Shown: positions 53,677 through 63,220 of the stretch, in pieces
How positions within the stretch are numbered: the first letter of the stretch is position 1
Layout: every line of letters begins with the position of its first letter
Assembly: GCA_965200925.1 (NCBI GenBank)
Contig: OZ241738.1
Span: 2,666,001-2,730,000, forward strand
Length of the DNA: 64,000 nucleotides
Origin: WTGU01 sp965200925
GTDB lineage: Bacteria; Pseudomonadota; Alphaproteobacteria; UBA828
Direction of reading: 5' to 3'
Made by a program: the position numbers and the translations under genes
The notes under the pieces: generated by a model
The model's input: the letters and a program-made list of their open reading frames with translations, nothing else
Told to the model about the DNA's origin: nothing
Databases searched by the model: none

Positions 53677-56199
53677 GTGAGGAACGCCCCGGCGCTGCCG
53701 CCGGCCTGGCGCATCGCCCGGCGCGAGCTCAGGGGCGGCGTGCGGGGCTTCCGCGTCTTCCTCGCCTGTCTCGTGCTGGGGGTTGCGATCATCGCCGGTG
53801 TCGGCTCCCTGGGCGAGGCGCTGAAGGCGGGCCTTGCGCGCGACGCCCGGTCGATCCTCGGCGGCGACGTCGAACTGGCGCAGCCGATGCGCCCGCTCGG
53901 CACCGAGGCGGAAGCCTGGCTCGCGGCGGAGACGCGCGCGCTCTCGCACGTCGTCACCATGCGCGGCATGGCGCACGGGCAGGACGGGACGCGCCGCGCG
54001 CTGGTCGAGATCAAGGCGGTCGATGCCTTCTATCCCCTGGTCGGCGCCGTCCGGCTCGAAGGCGGCGCGCCCCTCGCTGTGGCGTTGGCGGATCGCGGCG
54101 CGGTCGCCGACAGGGGGTTGTTCGACCGGATGGGGCTCGCGGTCGGTGACGGCATCCGGATCGGCGCGGCGGTGTTGACGCTGCGCGCCGTCCTCGCGCG
54201 CGAGCCCGACAGGCTGGCCGGCGGCATCGCCCTCGGGCCGCGGGTGATGATGGACCGCGCGTCGCTCGAAGCCACCGGCCTGATGCGGCCGGGGGCGATG
54301 GTGCGGCACGGCTACCGCGCGCTGTTGCCCGCCGACGCGCCGCTCGCGGGCTGGATCGCGGCGCTCGATGCGGCCTTTCCCGACGGCGGCTGGCGTCTGC
54401 GCGACGCACGGGACGCGAATCCCTCGTTGCGGCGGCAGCTCGATCGGGTCGGCCTGTTCCTGACGCTGGTCGGGCTCTCCGCCCTCCTGGTCGGCGGCAT
54501 CGGCATCGCCAGCGCGGTGTCGAGCCACCTGCACGGCAAGCTGCGCACCATCGCCACGCTCAAATGCCTGGGCGCCACGCGCGGCACCGTGCAACGCGCC
54601 TTCCTGTTGCAGATCGGCGTCCTCGGCCTCGCCGGCATCGCGCTGGGCCTGTTGGTCGGCGCCGCGGTGCCGCCCGTTCTCGCCGCTCTCCTCGGCCGGT
54701 CCCTGCCGGTGCCGCTCGCCGGCGCGGTGCACGGCGCGCCGCTCGCCCTCGCCGCCGCCTATGGCGGATTGACCATGCTGGTCTTCTCGCTCTGGCCGCT
54801 CGGCCGGGCGGCCCGCACCCGCCCCGGCGTGCTGTTTCGCGGCTCGGTCTCGCCGCCTGCCGGCTGGCCGCCCGTCGCCTCGGTCGCGGCCACGGCGCTC
54901 GCGGCGCTCGCCCTCGCCGGGATCGCCATCGGCAGCGCCGCCAGCCCCTCCATCGCCCTCTGGTTCGTGCTCGGCGCGCCTGCGGCGCTCGCCCTCTTCC
55001 GGGCCGCGGCGGCCCTGGTCGCCGCGGCGGCCGGCCGCGTGCGGCCCCGGCGCCGGCCCGCGCTTCGCCTCGGTCTCGCCAATCTGGCGCGCCCCGGCGC
55101 GCCCACCGTGCCCGTGGCCATGTCGCTGGGCACGGGGCTCGCCGTCCTGGTCGCGGTCGTCCTGGTCCAGGGAAATCTCGGCGCGCAGATCACCGAGCGG
55201 CGCGCCGACCAGCGGCCGGCGTTCTTCTTCCTGGACATCCAGCCGCATCAGGTCGAGGCCTTCGACCGGCTGGTCGACGCGACCGACGGCGCCGAACGGG
55301 GCAGGCGGGTGCCCATGCTGCGCGGGCGGATCGTGCGCATCGCCGGCGTGCCGGCGCGGGAGGCGGAGATCGCCCCCGGCTCCCGGTGGGTCTTGCAGAG
55401 CGACATCGGCCTTTCTTACGCCGCGACCGCACCGGCCGGTGCCCGTCTCACCGCCGGCGCCTGGTGGGCGCCGGATTATCGCGGGCCGCCGCTGATCTCC
55501 CTCGGCGAAGAAGTGGCCCGCGATTTCGGCGTCGGGATCGGCGATACCCTCGCGATCAACGTGCTGGGGCGCGAGATCGCGGCCGAGATCGCCAGCTTGC
55601 GGCGCGTCGACTGGACGGCCTTCGACATCAACTTCGTGGTCGTGTTCTCGCCCGGCGTCCTCGAAGGGGCGCCGCAGACGCATCTCGCCACCGCCCATGC
55701 GGCGCCCGCCGCGGCGCCCGTGCTGGAACGCGCGGTCGCGCAACGCTTCGCCAACGTCACGGCGATCCCGGTGCGCGCCATCGTCGCGGCGCTGGACGAC
55801 GTGCTGGGGCGTCTTTCCGTCGCGGTCCAGGCGGTCGCGGCGCTGACGGTCGCCGCCGGCCTCCTGGTGCTGGCCGGCGCCATCGCCGCCGGCCACGAAC
55901 GGCGCGTCTACGATGCCGTCGTGCTGAAGGTCCTCGGTGCGCGGCGGCGCGATCTGCTGCGCGCCTTTCTCGCCGAGCACGCCCTCCTCGGCTGCGCCAC
56001 CGCCGGCCTCGCCATCGCCGTCGGCACGCTCGCCGCCTGGGGCTTCGTGACGGAGGTCCTGGGCCTCGAGTGGCGTTTCCTCCCCGAATATGTGGCCGTG
56101 ACCGGTGCCGCCTGTATTACCATGACCTTGATCATGGGATTCGCGAGCACGTGGCGCGCGCTCGGCCGGAAGGCGGCGCCGCTCCTGCGGGTGGAGTAG
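53677..56199 (+). CDS. ybbP: FtsX-like ABC permease (YbbP)
   Basis: 840 residues with an N-terminal helix (VFLACLVLGVAIIAGVGSLG), a large periplasmic domain, and repeated MacB-like blocks of three helices (about 260-360 and 735-830), with additional central membrane helices. GTG start after a short gap. The tesA-ybbA-ybbP linkage is conserved in proteobacteria; the complex is thought to work in envelope lipid or toxin handling. Confidence 0.9.
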   Translation: MRNAPALPPAWRIARRELRGGVRGFRVFLACLVLGVAIIAGVGSLGEALKAGLARDARSILGGDVELAQPMRPLGTEAEAWLAAETRALSHVVTMRGMAHGQDGTRRALVEIKAVDAFYPLVGAVRLEGGAPLAVALADRGAVADRGLFDRMGLAVGDGIRIGAAVLTLRAVLAREPDRLAGGIALGPRVMMDRASLEATGLMRPGAMVRHGYRALLPADAPLAGWIAALDAAFPDGGWRLRDARDANPSLRRQLDRVGLFLTLVGLSALLVGGIGIASAVSSHLHGKLRTIATLKCLGATRGTVQRAFLLQIGVLGLAGIALGLLVGAAVPPVLAALLGRSLPVPLAGAVHGAPLALAAAYGGLTMLVFSLWPLGRAARTRPGVLFRGSVSPPAGWPPVASVAATALAALALAGIAIGSAASPSIALWFVLGAPAALALFRAAAALVAAAAGRVRPRRRPALRLGLANLARPGAPTVPVAMSLGTGLAVLVAVVLVQGNLGAQITERRADQRPAFFFLDIQPHQVEAFDRLVDATDGAERGRRVPMLRGRIVRIAGVPAREAEIAPGSRWVLQSDIGLSYAATAPAGARLTAGAWWAPDYRGPPLISLGEEVARDFGVGIGDTLAINVLGREIAAEIASLRRVDWTAFDINFVVVFSPGVLEGAPQTHLATAHAAPAAAPVLERAVAQRFANVTAIPVRAIVAALDDVLGRLSVAVQAVAALTVAAGLLVLAGAIAAGHERRVYDAVVLKVLGARRRDLLRAFLAEHALLGCATAGLAIAVGTLAAWGFVTEVLGLEWRFLPEYVAVTGAACITMTLIMGFASTWRALGRKAAPLLRVE

Positions 56200-56964
56200 A
56201 TGCACGGCCCTGGCCCATCCACGCCGCCCGCCCTCGGCGTGTACGACACCGTGGGCGAGGCCTTTCGCCTGACCTTCCGCAATTTCCGCACCATGCTCGG
56301 GCTGGCGCTGTTCCCCATGGCGCTGGCCGTGCTGCTGCCGGCGGTGATGCGGCTCGATCTCCAGAACGCGGCCGCCTCCGAGCTGCTCATCCTCCACGCG
56401 ATCGCGCGGCTCTTCCTGCTGTCGGTCTTCGCGGTCGCCTGGCACCGCTACCTTCTGCTGGGCACGCGCGACACGACCATGGCGGTGCAGTTCTGGCCTG
56501 GCTGGCGGGACCTCAAATATTTCACGCGGATCACCCTCTTCCTGTTGCCGCAGGAGGTCGTCCTGGTTGCGATCCAGGCGCAGAACCTGTTCGTGGTGCT
56601 GCTGTGTCTGCTGGCCACGCTCTTCGTCGTCGCGCCCTATGCCCTGATCTTTCCGGCGACGGCGCTCGATGCCTATCGCGGCCTGACCGCCGCCCGCCGC
56701 ACCCTGCGCGGCGCCACGCTCCGGCTCGTGGGCGCGATCCTGGTTTCGTTCGTGGCGATCGCCGTCCTCCTGTTCCTCCTGGGCGGGATTTTCGGGCCGT
56801 TGGTGCTGCTCAATTTCGGGCCCGGCGCCATGGTGTCGTTCTTCAACGCGCTGACCTTCCTGACCGTCGGCATTCCGGTGGCCGTGGTGTCGGTGGCTTA
56901 CCGCAAGCTGGGCGGCCCCGGCTGCGCCCCGCACGCGGCGGGCGCGTCGTCGTTGCCGCGTTGA
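56200..56964 (+). CDS. polytopic membrane protein of unknown function
   Basis: 254 residues with about six hydrophobic stretches (for example LGLALFPMALAVLLPAV, LFVVLLCLLATLFVVAPYALIF, VSFVAIAVLLFLLGGIFGP). No motif recognised. It starts directly at the ybbP stop (abutting, no gap), so it is co-transcribed with the transporter and may be part of it. Confidence 0.75.
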   Translation: MHGPGPSTPPALGVYDTVGEAFRLTFRNFRTMLGLALFPMALAVLLPAVMRLDLQNAAASELLILHAIARLFLLSVFAVAWHRYLLLGTRDTTMAVQFWPGWRDLKYFTRITLFLLPQEVVLVAIQAQNLFVVLLCLLATLFVVAPYALIFPATALDAYRGLTAARRTLRGATLRLVGAILVSFVAIAVLLFLLGGIFGPLVLLNFGPGAMVSFFNALTFLTVGIPVAVVSVAYRKLGGPGCAPHAAGASSLPR

Positions 56965-56996
56965 AGGCGCCGCGCCCGGCGGGGAAGGGGTGCCCT

Positions 56997-57548
56997 TCAG
57001 GCGGTGCCGGCGTCGTCCGTGGCGGCAAGGGTGCGGAAGGCGCCGCGGGAGTAGAGCAGGGGCGCCTTCGCCGGGTCGCGGCGGACGGTCTGCACGCGGC
57101 CGACGAGGACGGTGTGGGTCTCCGCCTTGAGGGTCTGGCCGAGCAGGCAGTCGAAGCTCGCCAGCGCGTCCATCAGGACCGGCGCCCCGGTCGCCAGCGC
57201 GCCCCAGCGCCCGGTGGTGAAGCGTTCGCCGGCCCGCGACGAGTGCGCGAACTGGGACGCCAGGTCGAGATGCGTCTCCGCCAGCACGTTGACGCAGAAC
57301 ACCCGGCTTTGCAGGGCCGGATCGTGGGCGCCCGCCTCCCGGTTGACGCAGGCGAGCAGCGTCGGCGGCTCGGCGCTCAGAGAACAGACGGCGGTGGCGG
57401 TGAGCCCGTTGCGCCGCCCGCCGACGGCGGTCGTGACGATGGTGACCGCGGCCGCGAGCTGGCGCATGCCGTCCCGGAAATCCGCCGGGTCGACCGCGAC
57501 CACCGGCGCGGCCACGGACTCGAAATCGAAGTCGTCGAGGAGCGACAT
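56997..57548 (-). CDS. flavin reductase family protein
   Basis: 183 residues. The FMN-binding split-barrel is marked by RDGMRQLAAAVTIVTT, RNGLTATAVCSLSAEPPTLLACVN, and SRVFCVNVLAE. Uses NAD(P)H to supply reduced FMN to monooxygenases. No adjacent monooxygenase gene; the LLM-type enzyme at 4.2 kb is a possible but distant partner. Confidence 0.9.
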   Translation of the reverse strand: MSLLDDFDFESVAAPVVAVDPADFRDGMRQLAAAVTIVTTAVGGRRNGLTATAVCSLSAEPPTLLACVNREAGAHDPALQSRVFCVNVLAETHLDLASQFAHSSRAGERFTTGRWGALATGAPVLMDALASFDCLLGQTLKAETHTVLVGRVQTVRRDPAKAPLLYSRGAFRTLAATDDAGTA

Positions 57549-57588
57549 CGCGCATTCTCCGGGCGCGTGCTGCGCGGCCCGGGGGCTA

Positions 57589-58536
57589 TCACATCGAAGC
57601 GCCGGGGGACAAACCGGAATGCGCGGCCGCGCGCGCGCTGCGCGCCGCCCGGGCCTCGTCCCGCTCCTGCCGGAGCGCGCCGCGCACCGCCCGTTGCAGC
57701 TTTTCGAACGCCCGCGCCTCGATCTGGCGGACGCGCTCGCGCGAGACGCCGTAGTGCTTGCTCAATTCCTCGAGGGTCGCGGGTTCTTCCTTGAGGTGCC
57801 GCTCCGCCAGAATGTGCTTCTCGCGTTCGTTGAGGACGCCGAGCGATTCCCTGAACAGCCGCCGCCGATGGGCGAGCTCGCTCGCCTCCAGAACGTCGCT
57901 TTCCTGGTCCTGGCCCGGGTCGGCCAGCCAGTCCTGCCATTCGCCGCCGCCCTCCTCGCGGACCGGCGCATTGAGCGACTGGTCGGGGCCGGCCATGCGC
58001 CTGTTCATCGAGACCACGTCGTCATGGGAGACGTTCAACGCCGTGGCGATGTGCGCCACCTGCTCCGGCGTCAGGTCGCCGTCGTCGATCGCCTCGATCT
58101 GCCCCTTCAGCTTGCGCAGGTTGAAGAACAGCTTCTTCTGTGCCGCCGTGGTGCCCATCTTCACCAGCGACCACGAATGCAGGATGTATTCCTGGATCGC
58201 CGCGCGGATCCACCACATCGCGTAGGTCGCCAGCCGGAAGCCGCGGTCCGGGTCGAAGCGCTTGACCGCCTGCATGAGGCCGACATTGCCTTCGGAGATG
58301 AGCTCGGCGACCGGCAGGCCGTAGCCCCGGTAGCCCATGGCGATTTTGGCCACCAGCCTGAGGTGGCTGGTCACCAGCCGGTGTGCGGCCTCGGCGTCGT
58401 CGTGCTCGCGCCAGCGCTTGGCCAGCATGAACTCCTCCTCCGAGGTGAGGAGGGGGAACCGCCGGATCTCGCGAAGGTAGCGGGAGACGCCGCTGCCGTC
58501 CGGGGAAACCGGTAGCGAGAGGGTGGTGGTCGGCAT
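57589..58536 (-). CDS. rpoH: RNA polymerase heat-shock sigma factor RpoH (sigma-32)
   Basis: 315 residues. Region 2 is ATYAMWWIRAAIQEYILHSW, the RpoH box QKKLFFNLRKLKG is present, and region 4 is LSKHYGVSRERVRQIEARAFEKL. Controls chaperone and protease genes. In alphaproteobacteria rpoH is often autoregulated, and a sigma-32-type element is visible upstream. A 25-residue tail after region 4 is unusual. Confidence 0.95.
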   Translation of the reverse strand: MPTTTLSLPVSPDGSGVSRYLREIRRFPLLTSEEEFMLAKRWREHDDAEAAHRLVTSHLRLVAKIAMGYRGYGLPVAELISEGNVGLMQAVKRFDPDRGFRLATYAMWWIRAAIQEYILHSWSLVKMGTTAAQKKLFFNLRKLKGQIEAIDDGDLTPEQVAHIATALNVSHDDVVSMNRRMAGPDQSLNAPVREEGGGEWQDWLADPGQDQESDVLEASELAHRRRLFRESLGVLNEREKHILAERHLKEEPATLEELSKHYGVSRERVRQIEARAFEKLQRAVRGALRQERDEARAARSARAAAHSGLSPGASM

Positions 58537-58565
58537 GGCCCTGTCCCTGTCCGCGCGTGGGAGGG

Positions 58566-58595
58566 AATGTGGCCTTCGCGCGCGGCCTTTTCAAG
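58566..58595 (-). promoter_or_regulatory. possible sigma-32 promoter of rpoH
   Basis: Reading the minus strand: CTTGAAA at 58595-58589, a 16-base spacer and CCACATT at 58572-58566. The sigma-32 consensus is CTTGAAA and CCCCAT-T with 11-16 bases between; one mismatch is in the -10 element. Transcription would begin about 20 bases before the rpoH start. This would give positive autoregulation, as in other alphaproteobacteria. Confidence 0.45.
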
Positions 58596-58760
58596 ACCCG
58601 GCGCCGACACCGAGATCGACGCCCCATCTCGATGACGCGGCTACACGCGAAACGCCCGCATCTCCTATGTGCCGCGGGGGGACGGGGAACACGTTGAAAT
58701 ATTGTCCAAGCGGCTTGAACTGCTAGACCATCGTCGCGGAGGTCCGGTCAGCATTGGCAG

Positions 58761-59237
58761 TTAAGTGGAAGATCGCCGGTGACGGGTTTTGCCATCCTCC
58801 ATGAAGCGTTTGACGAGTAGAAACATTAGCCGCTCGTTACGCCATAGCTGCGCAAGCACGAATACTACCGATCCCGTCCAACAAGCTAGCCATAGTATCC
58901 ATACCCAGGAATTCTGCAAAACAGCGCCATCGACAAAGAAACGCACTCCCGATATCAGAGCCACAAGCAATCCTGCATAAACAGAATGTTTCGTATAGTC
59001 TAAAATGTCTCTATAATATCCGGACTCAACGATGATTCGCATCACTTTTGTTCCCCCCATACCCAAGAGCATGTTTCGCTGCGTTGCTGAGAATCCAGCC
59101 ACGACAATACCAAATGTCATAGTTCCTGCGGCCAACGAATCAGAAAACGGCGGGATCTCGCTAGCAAACCAGATCGCCACAACAGCAGCGGATCCTGCCA
59201 CAATAAAAGGGTAGTAACGTTCAATCTGAAGCGACAT
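58761..59237 (-). CDS. four-helix membrane protein, RexB-like in layout
   Basis: 158 residues with four predicted transmembrane helices (about 10-27, 34-50, 82-102 and 108-130). No motif recognised. Low GC relative to the core. It overlaps the end of the 290-residue gene upstream by 17 bases, so the pair is one operon. A soluble protein of about 280-290 residues followed by a small four-helix membrane protein is the layout of lambda RexA-RexB, in which RexB is an ion channel triggered by RexA; sequence similarity to RexB is not claimed. Confidence 0.7.
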   Translation of the reverse strand: MSLQIERYYPFIVAGSAAVVAIWFASEIPPFSDSLAAGTMTFGIVVAGFSATQRNMLLGMGGTKVMRIIVESGYYRDILDYTKHSVYAGLLVALISGVRFFVDGAVLQNSWVWILWLACWTGSVVFVLAQLWRNERLMFLLVKRFMEDGKTRHRRSST

Positions 59238-60093
59238 GTCTGACGAAATCCCGGTGGATGCTCTTTAGAGCTTTCCATCGAACTTCGTGGGGGATATTTC
59301 GCTCTCGCCCATCTACCTCCAATTGACGTTCTCGCTGCTCTCTATGTTGAATCAGATCAATGAGCTCAGGCGGATCGTCCTCATGAACTCGACCCTTCAA
59401 TCGCAGTTTATCTATACTTCCATCGTCCGCAGCACGCTTGGCGGCCTTAATAAAACTTCGAATTCGCTCCAGTGTGAGAGAATGTCCAGCTCGACGCTCT
59501 GCTTTGACTTCAATCTCGATGGTCCCGGCACCGAATTCTTGACCCAAGGCAGCGATAGCACTGAGGCCTTGATCATGATCGTCGGACGTTATTGAGCCGA
59601 GAGATGCTCGCATTACTACGCTACCGATATATTGTTTTGTCCGCCACCTCGCGCTTGCTTCTGCGTCGAGACGAGGCGTAAAGAGGAAATGCGTTCTGCG
59701 GTCGGTCAACAACTCCCTGAAGTATTGCGCAACTGCTCCAGCTCCCATCCCGGGTCGAGTGGTCCCGAGGAACGCCAGACGTTCCTCGGGATCGAAAAGC
59801 ATGGCTGTTTCGTGTCCGAAGAATTCATCATCGGCAAGCTCGATTCGGGTGGCTGCACGAGGCGGGTGAACACGCCGCGGACCTGCATAACGTAGCGTGA
59901 CGAAATTCAACAAAGAACATCCGCCTTTCTCATCACAGTGCTCAAGGCGCCGCTCTCGCCCGGACACTGAAACGAGTCGCTGCTCGCGAGGCAAATTACA
60001 AACCCGCCTGATCGCATCCAAAAATGATATGGGAGTACCGTCCTCGTCATTCTCGTCAACTTCGTATATGTTGGCTCTGAAAGTTTCTAACAC
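59221..60093 (-). CDS. hypothetical soluble protein, possible RexA-like sensor
   Basis: 290 residues, no membrane segment. The N-terminal RANIYEVDENDEDGTPISFL resembles DUF6731/RexA-type proteins in my recollection, but I could not verify it. The middle has TRPGMGAGAVAQYFRELLTD, and the second half is charged and helical. GTG start eight bases after GGAGGAG. GC content is lower than the core. It heads a two-gene unit with the membrane protein at 58761. Role as an exclusion or abortive-infection sensor is inference from operon layout. Confidence 0.6.
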   Translation of the reverse strand: MLETFRANIYEVDENDEDGTPISFLDAIRRVCNLPREQRLVSVSGRERRLEHCDEKGGCSLLNFVTLRYAGPRRVHPPRAATRIELADDEFFGHETAMLFDPEERLAFLGTTRPGMGAGAVAQYFRELLTDRRTHFLFTPRLDAEASARWRTKQYIGSVVMRASLGSITSDDHDQGLSAIAALGQEFGAGTIEIEVKAERRAGHSLTLERIRSFIKAAKRAADDGSIDKLRLKGRVHEDDPPELIDLIQHREQRERQLEVDGRERNIPHEVRWKALKSIHRDFVRHVASD

Positions 60094-60171
60094 CTACTTC
60101 TCTCCTCCGTGCTTCCGGGTGGACAGTTAGCAAGTCACCGTTGTCTCGTATTTACCTTCCCCACGTTATTC

Positions 60172-63006
60172 TTATGCCAAATTGAGCGCCAGCAGTCTGC
60201 GGAGCGCATCGTCTGTGGGTATAGCCTCGTTCCATCCATAGGCGGCGGCGACGGCGGTGTCAAGGGTGGCGTGGGCGTCGGTGAGCCATTGGGGGCGGGT
60301 GTTGTAGAGGGTGGTCAGGGTACGGGCCTTGAGCTCCTTCGCAGCGGCTTCGCTGCGGGGGACGAGGCGCTTGGGGTAGCCGGGCACCGGCTCGTCGATC
60401 CATTCCACCCATTCGGGCGGGTTGAGCCAGCGGTCGCGGAGGGCGACCAGACGGCGGGCGGCCTCGGCGATGGCGGTGGCGCGCGGGTCGTCGGCGTAGG
60501 CGGCCGCGGGGATGTCGGGGGAGAGGCCGTGGGGGAAGGGGAAGGTTTCGAAGGTTGTGGTGGGGGTGTAGCGGGGATCATTGCCCTTGCCGAGCCATGT
60601 CCCAAGCCGCAATGACCATGCCTCGTGAAACCGGCTGTGCAGAATGCCGAAGGTCGTGTCGTCGTCGCGGGCGATGGCAATCAATGCGCTGTCCGGGCAG
60701 ATGCGCGCGTCGAGCCAGACGAACAGGCGGTGCTTGGCAACCCTTGGGGTGGCGATGTAGCGGGGCAGGTCGTCCAACGCCCGCCACATGCCTTGCCTGG
60801 GTTCGACGTGCCGCCACCAATGGGCGCGGTAGGCTTCGCGGCGGTTCCGTTGCCGCATGGGATGGACGTGTTCCCTGGCGTGCCGGAACGGCTCCTCGTA
60901 GAGTGCCGCTTCTCCCTCCGGCATGTCCCAGCCGAAATCCACGATCCACTTGTCGGACGGGCGGCGTGTCACGTCCATGCCGTTCATCCACGGCTTGAGA
61001 ACGTCCGCGTTCGGCCGCCCGTTCGGGTTCGCCGGCAGGCGGAGCCACGCGCGGGCCAGATCGCCCGGAACGTCGAAGGGGCCACCCTTGGTGTCGCCCA
61101 TGAAGGCGAGGTCCGCGTTCCCGGCGACCTTCTTCGCCTTCGTGACATCCGCCGCGCCCGCCGTCATATCTGAATTGATTCGCCTCGCCGCCTCGCCGTT
61201 CAGGCGTACCGGCAAGCGCGCGTCCTTGCGCGCGAAACACACCAACGACACCCGCACGGCGGCGCCGTCCACCACCCACGGTTCGTCGGACCAAGCGTCG
61301 AAGATCGCGGAGGCTTCGGCGATCCGGTCCAGCACGGCGCGGTTGCGTCCGCCCCGGATCGAGTTCGTCGCGACCAGACCGGCGCGGGCGATCCGACCTT
61401 CTGCGACCAACGCGCCCGCCTTGTGGAACCAGTAGCAGACGAGATCGGCTTCCGCCGGCACGCGGCCCGCATAGGCCGCGAACACCTTGGAGACGTGATC
61501 CTCGCCGAGATTCCCGATCAACAGCTTACCGCCCAGGAACGGCGGGTTGCCGATCACCACGTCCGCTTGCGGCCAAGCCGGCTCCCCGCCGTCCTCCTCC
61601 AGGATCGCGTCGCGGCATTCGATGGTGTCGAGCGGCTTCAGGATCGGATCGCGCGACTCGAGAAACCCGTTGCGCCGCATCCATTGAATCTCGCCGATCC
61701 AGACCGAGACCCGCGCCAGTTCCGCCGCGTAGGCGTTGATCTCGATCCCCTTGACGTTCGCCGGGCCGATCTCCGGGAACGACCGTTGCAGCCCCAGCGC
61801 CTCCGCTTCCAGCTGGACCCGGTGTTCGACGTCCTTGAGCGCGTGCAGCGCCAGATAGAGGAAGTTCCCCGAACCGCAGGCCGGGTCGAGCACCGTGAAG
61901 CCCCGCAGGCGTTCCAGGAAAGCGCGGAAGCGCCGTTCGGCCTCCGCCCGCCGGCGTGTCCGCGCCGCTTGCGACCGGGCCGCCTCTCCCCGCTCCAGCG
62001 CGGCCGCGATCCCGGCTTTCGCCGCCTCCCATTCCGCAAGCAACGGGCGCACCACCACCGGCTCCACGATGCGCATGATCTTGTCGCGGTCCGTGTAATG
62101 CGCTCCCAGTTGCGAGCGCTTGTCCGGGTCCAGCCCGCGCTCGAACAGCGTGCCCAGAATCGACGGGTCGATCTCAGACCAATCCAGCGCCGCCGCCGCG
62201 AGCGCGGTTTCGATCTCCCCCTTCTCCAGCGGCAATGCCGCGTCGTCGTCGAACAGCCCGCCGTTGAACCGGGCGACGGTCTCGAACCCGACATCGCCGC
62301 CTTCGGCCATCGCCCCGAACAGGCGGCTCGCCAACGCCGCGAAGCCTTCGGGCCGGCGCCGCGCCTGTTCGAGCATCCGCGTGAACATGGCGTCCGGCAG
62401 CAGGCCGACATCCTCCGCGAACATGCAGAACACCAGCCGGTTCACGAAATGCGCCACCGCCGGCGGCGCGTGCCCCCGCGCCCGCAACGATTGCGCCAGC
62501 GCCGCGAAGGTCGCCGCCGCGCGCTCCGTCAACGCCTGCCGGCTCTCGCCGGGGCGCAGACGCTCCGGGGCGGACAGCGCCCATTTCAGCTTGTCCCGGT
62601 TCGCCGCGTCCGCCAGATCGTCCAGCGCGAACTCGTGCGTCGCGCTCACGCTGTTCGTCCAGTTGGTGCGGAGGCGGAACCGCGCCATGTCGGAAACGAT
62701 CAGCAGCGGCGGGTTCTCCAGGGCCAGCGCGTATTGCCTGAGTTGATTGAAGGCCGCGTCGAGGTCGGCGTGCTTGCCCTTGTACTCCCAGGCGAAGTGA
62801 TGGCGCTTCCACACGTCCGCCCAGCCGTCGCCGCCCGTGTCCTTGCGGGCGCCGCGCTCGAAGCAGTAGGTCTTGCCGGTCGGGTCCGCCTCCGCCGGCG
62901 TGGGTTCGCCCAACAGGCGGCAGAGGTCGATGAAATGCTCCTGCGCCGCCGAGCGCTCCTTCAACGCCGACGCCCGCCACTTGGCGATGAACGCACCCGG
63001 CGTCAT
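60172..63006 (-). CDS. MmeI-like type IIG restriction-modification enzyme
   Basis: 944 residues. The N-terminal nuclease has the D64-x9-E74-x-K76 pattern of MmeI (WADVWKRHHFAWEYKGK). Methyltransferase motif I DPACGSGNFL lies at 374-383 and the catalytic NPPF at 487-490, followed by GGKLLIG. The C-terminal 300 residues would be the target-recognition domain. Length is close to MmeI (about 920). Such enzymes cut about 20 bases from an asymmetric site and methylate only one strand. The recognition sequence cannot be read. Start at MTPGAFIAKW. Confidence 0.88.
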   Translation of the reverse strand: MTPGAFIAKWRASALKERSAAQEHFIDLCRLLGEPTPAEADPTGKTYCFERGARKDTGGDGWADVWKRHHFAWEYKGKHADLDAAFNQLRQYALALENPPLLIVSDMARFRLRTNWTNSVSATHEFALDDLADAANRDKLKWALSAPERLRPGESRQALTERAAATFAALAQSLRARGHAPPAVAHFVNRLVFCMFAEDVGLLPDAMFTRMLEQARRRPEGFAALASRLFGAMAEGGDVGFETVARFNGGLFDDDAALPLEKGEIETALAAAALDWSEIDPSILGTLFERGLDPDKRSQLGAHYTDRDKIMRIVEPVVVRPLLAEWEAAKAGIAAALERGEAARSQAARTRRRAEAERRFRAFLERLRGFTVLDPACGSGNFLYLALHALKDVEHRVQLEAEALGLQRSFPEIGPANVKGIEINAYAAELARVSVWIGEIQWMRRNGFLESRDPILKPLDTIECRDAILEEDGGEPAWPQADVVIGNPPFLGGKLLIGNLGEDHVSKVFAAYAGRVPAEADLVCYWFHKAGALVAEGRIARAGLVATNSIRGGRNRAVLDRIAEASAIFDAWSDEPWVVDGAAVRVSLVCFARKDARLPVRLNGEAARRINSDMTAGAADVTKAKKVAGNADLAFMGDTKGGPFDVPGDLARAWLRLPANPNGRPNADVLKPWMNGMDVTRRPSDKWIVDFGWDMPEGEAALYEEPFRHAREHVHPMRQRNRREAYRAHWWRHVEPRQGMWRALDDLPRYIATPRVAKHRLFVWLDARICPDSALIAIARDDDTTFGILHSRFHEAWSLRLGTWLGKGNDPRYTPTTTFETFPFPHGLSPDIPAAAYADDPRATAIAEAARRLVALRDRWLNPPEWVEWIDEPVPGYPKRLVPRSEAAAKELKARTLTTLYNTRPQWLTDAHATLDTAVAAAYGWNEAIPTDDALRRLLALNLA

Positions 63007-63041
63007 TCGACAGTCTGGCGAGAAAAACGGAGGTTGGCCGG

Positions 63042-63209
63042 TTACTTCAGCGGCACGACGGCGGCCGTGACGCCTCCGATGATGACCGCCGCCCACAGGG
63101 CCAGCGTCACGTTGAGCCGGCACTCGAAGGCCGTCATCGCGCTCTCGGTCGCCTTCGTCGCCGCCCGCGTGGACTTGATCTCGGCAAGAAGCTCGTTCTG
63201 GTCACTCAT
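63042..63209 (-). CDS. small single-pass membrane protein, unknown
   Basis: 55 residues: a polar N-terminal helix (MSDQNELLAEIKSTRAATKA) and one transmembrane helix (LALWAAVIIGGVTAAVVPL). A GGAGGG ribosome site stands five bases before the ATG. It starts 11 bases after the 193-residue gene and ends 35 bases before the type IIG enzyme, on the same strand, so all three look like one unit. Holin-like or membrane-anchor roles are possible; nothing specific is shown. Confidence 0.65.
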   Translation of the reverse strand: MSDQNELLAEIKSTRAATKATESAMTAFECRLNVTLALWAAVIIGGVTAAVVPLK

Positions 63210-63220
63210 TGGTCCCTCCA

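Noticed and set aside
53275..57555. A 1426-codon open frame on the minus strand opposite ybbA-ybbP and its neighbours
   Set aside because: High-GC sequence with few stop codons gives long shadow frames. Its composition is arginine/glycine-rich with no domain, and it lies opposite recognisable genes.
54564..57794. A 1076-codon open frame on the plus strand
   Set aside because: Shadow of ybbP and the flavin reductase region in another frame; almost only R, G, A, P residues.
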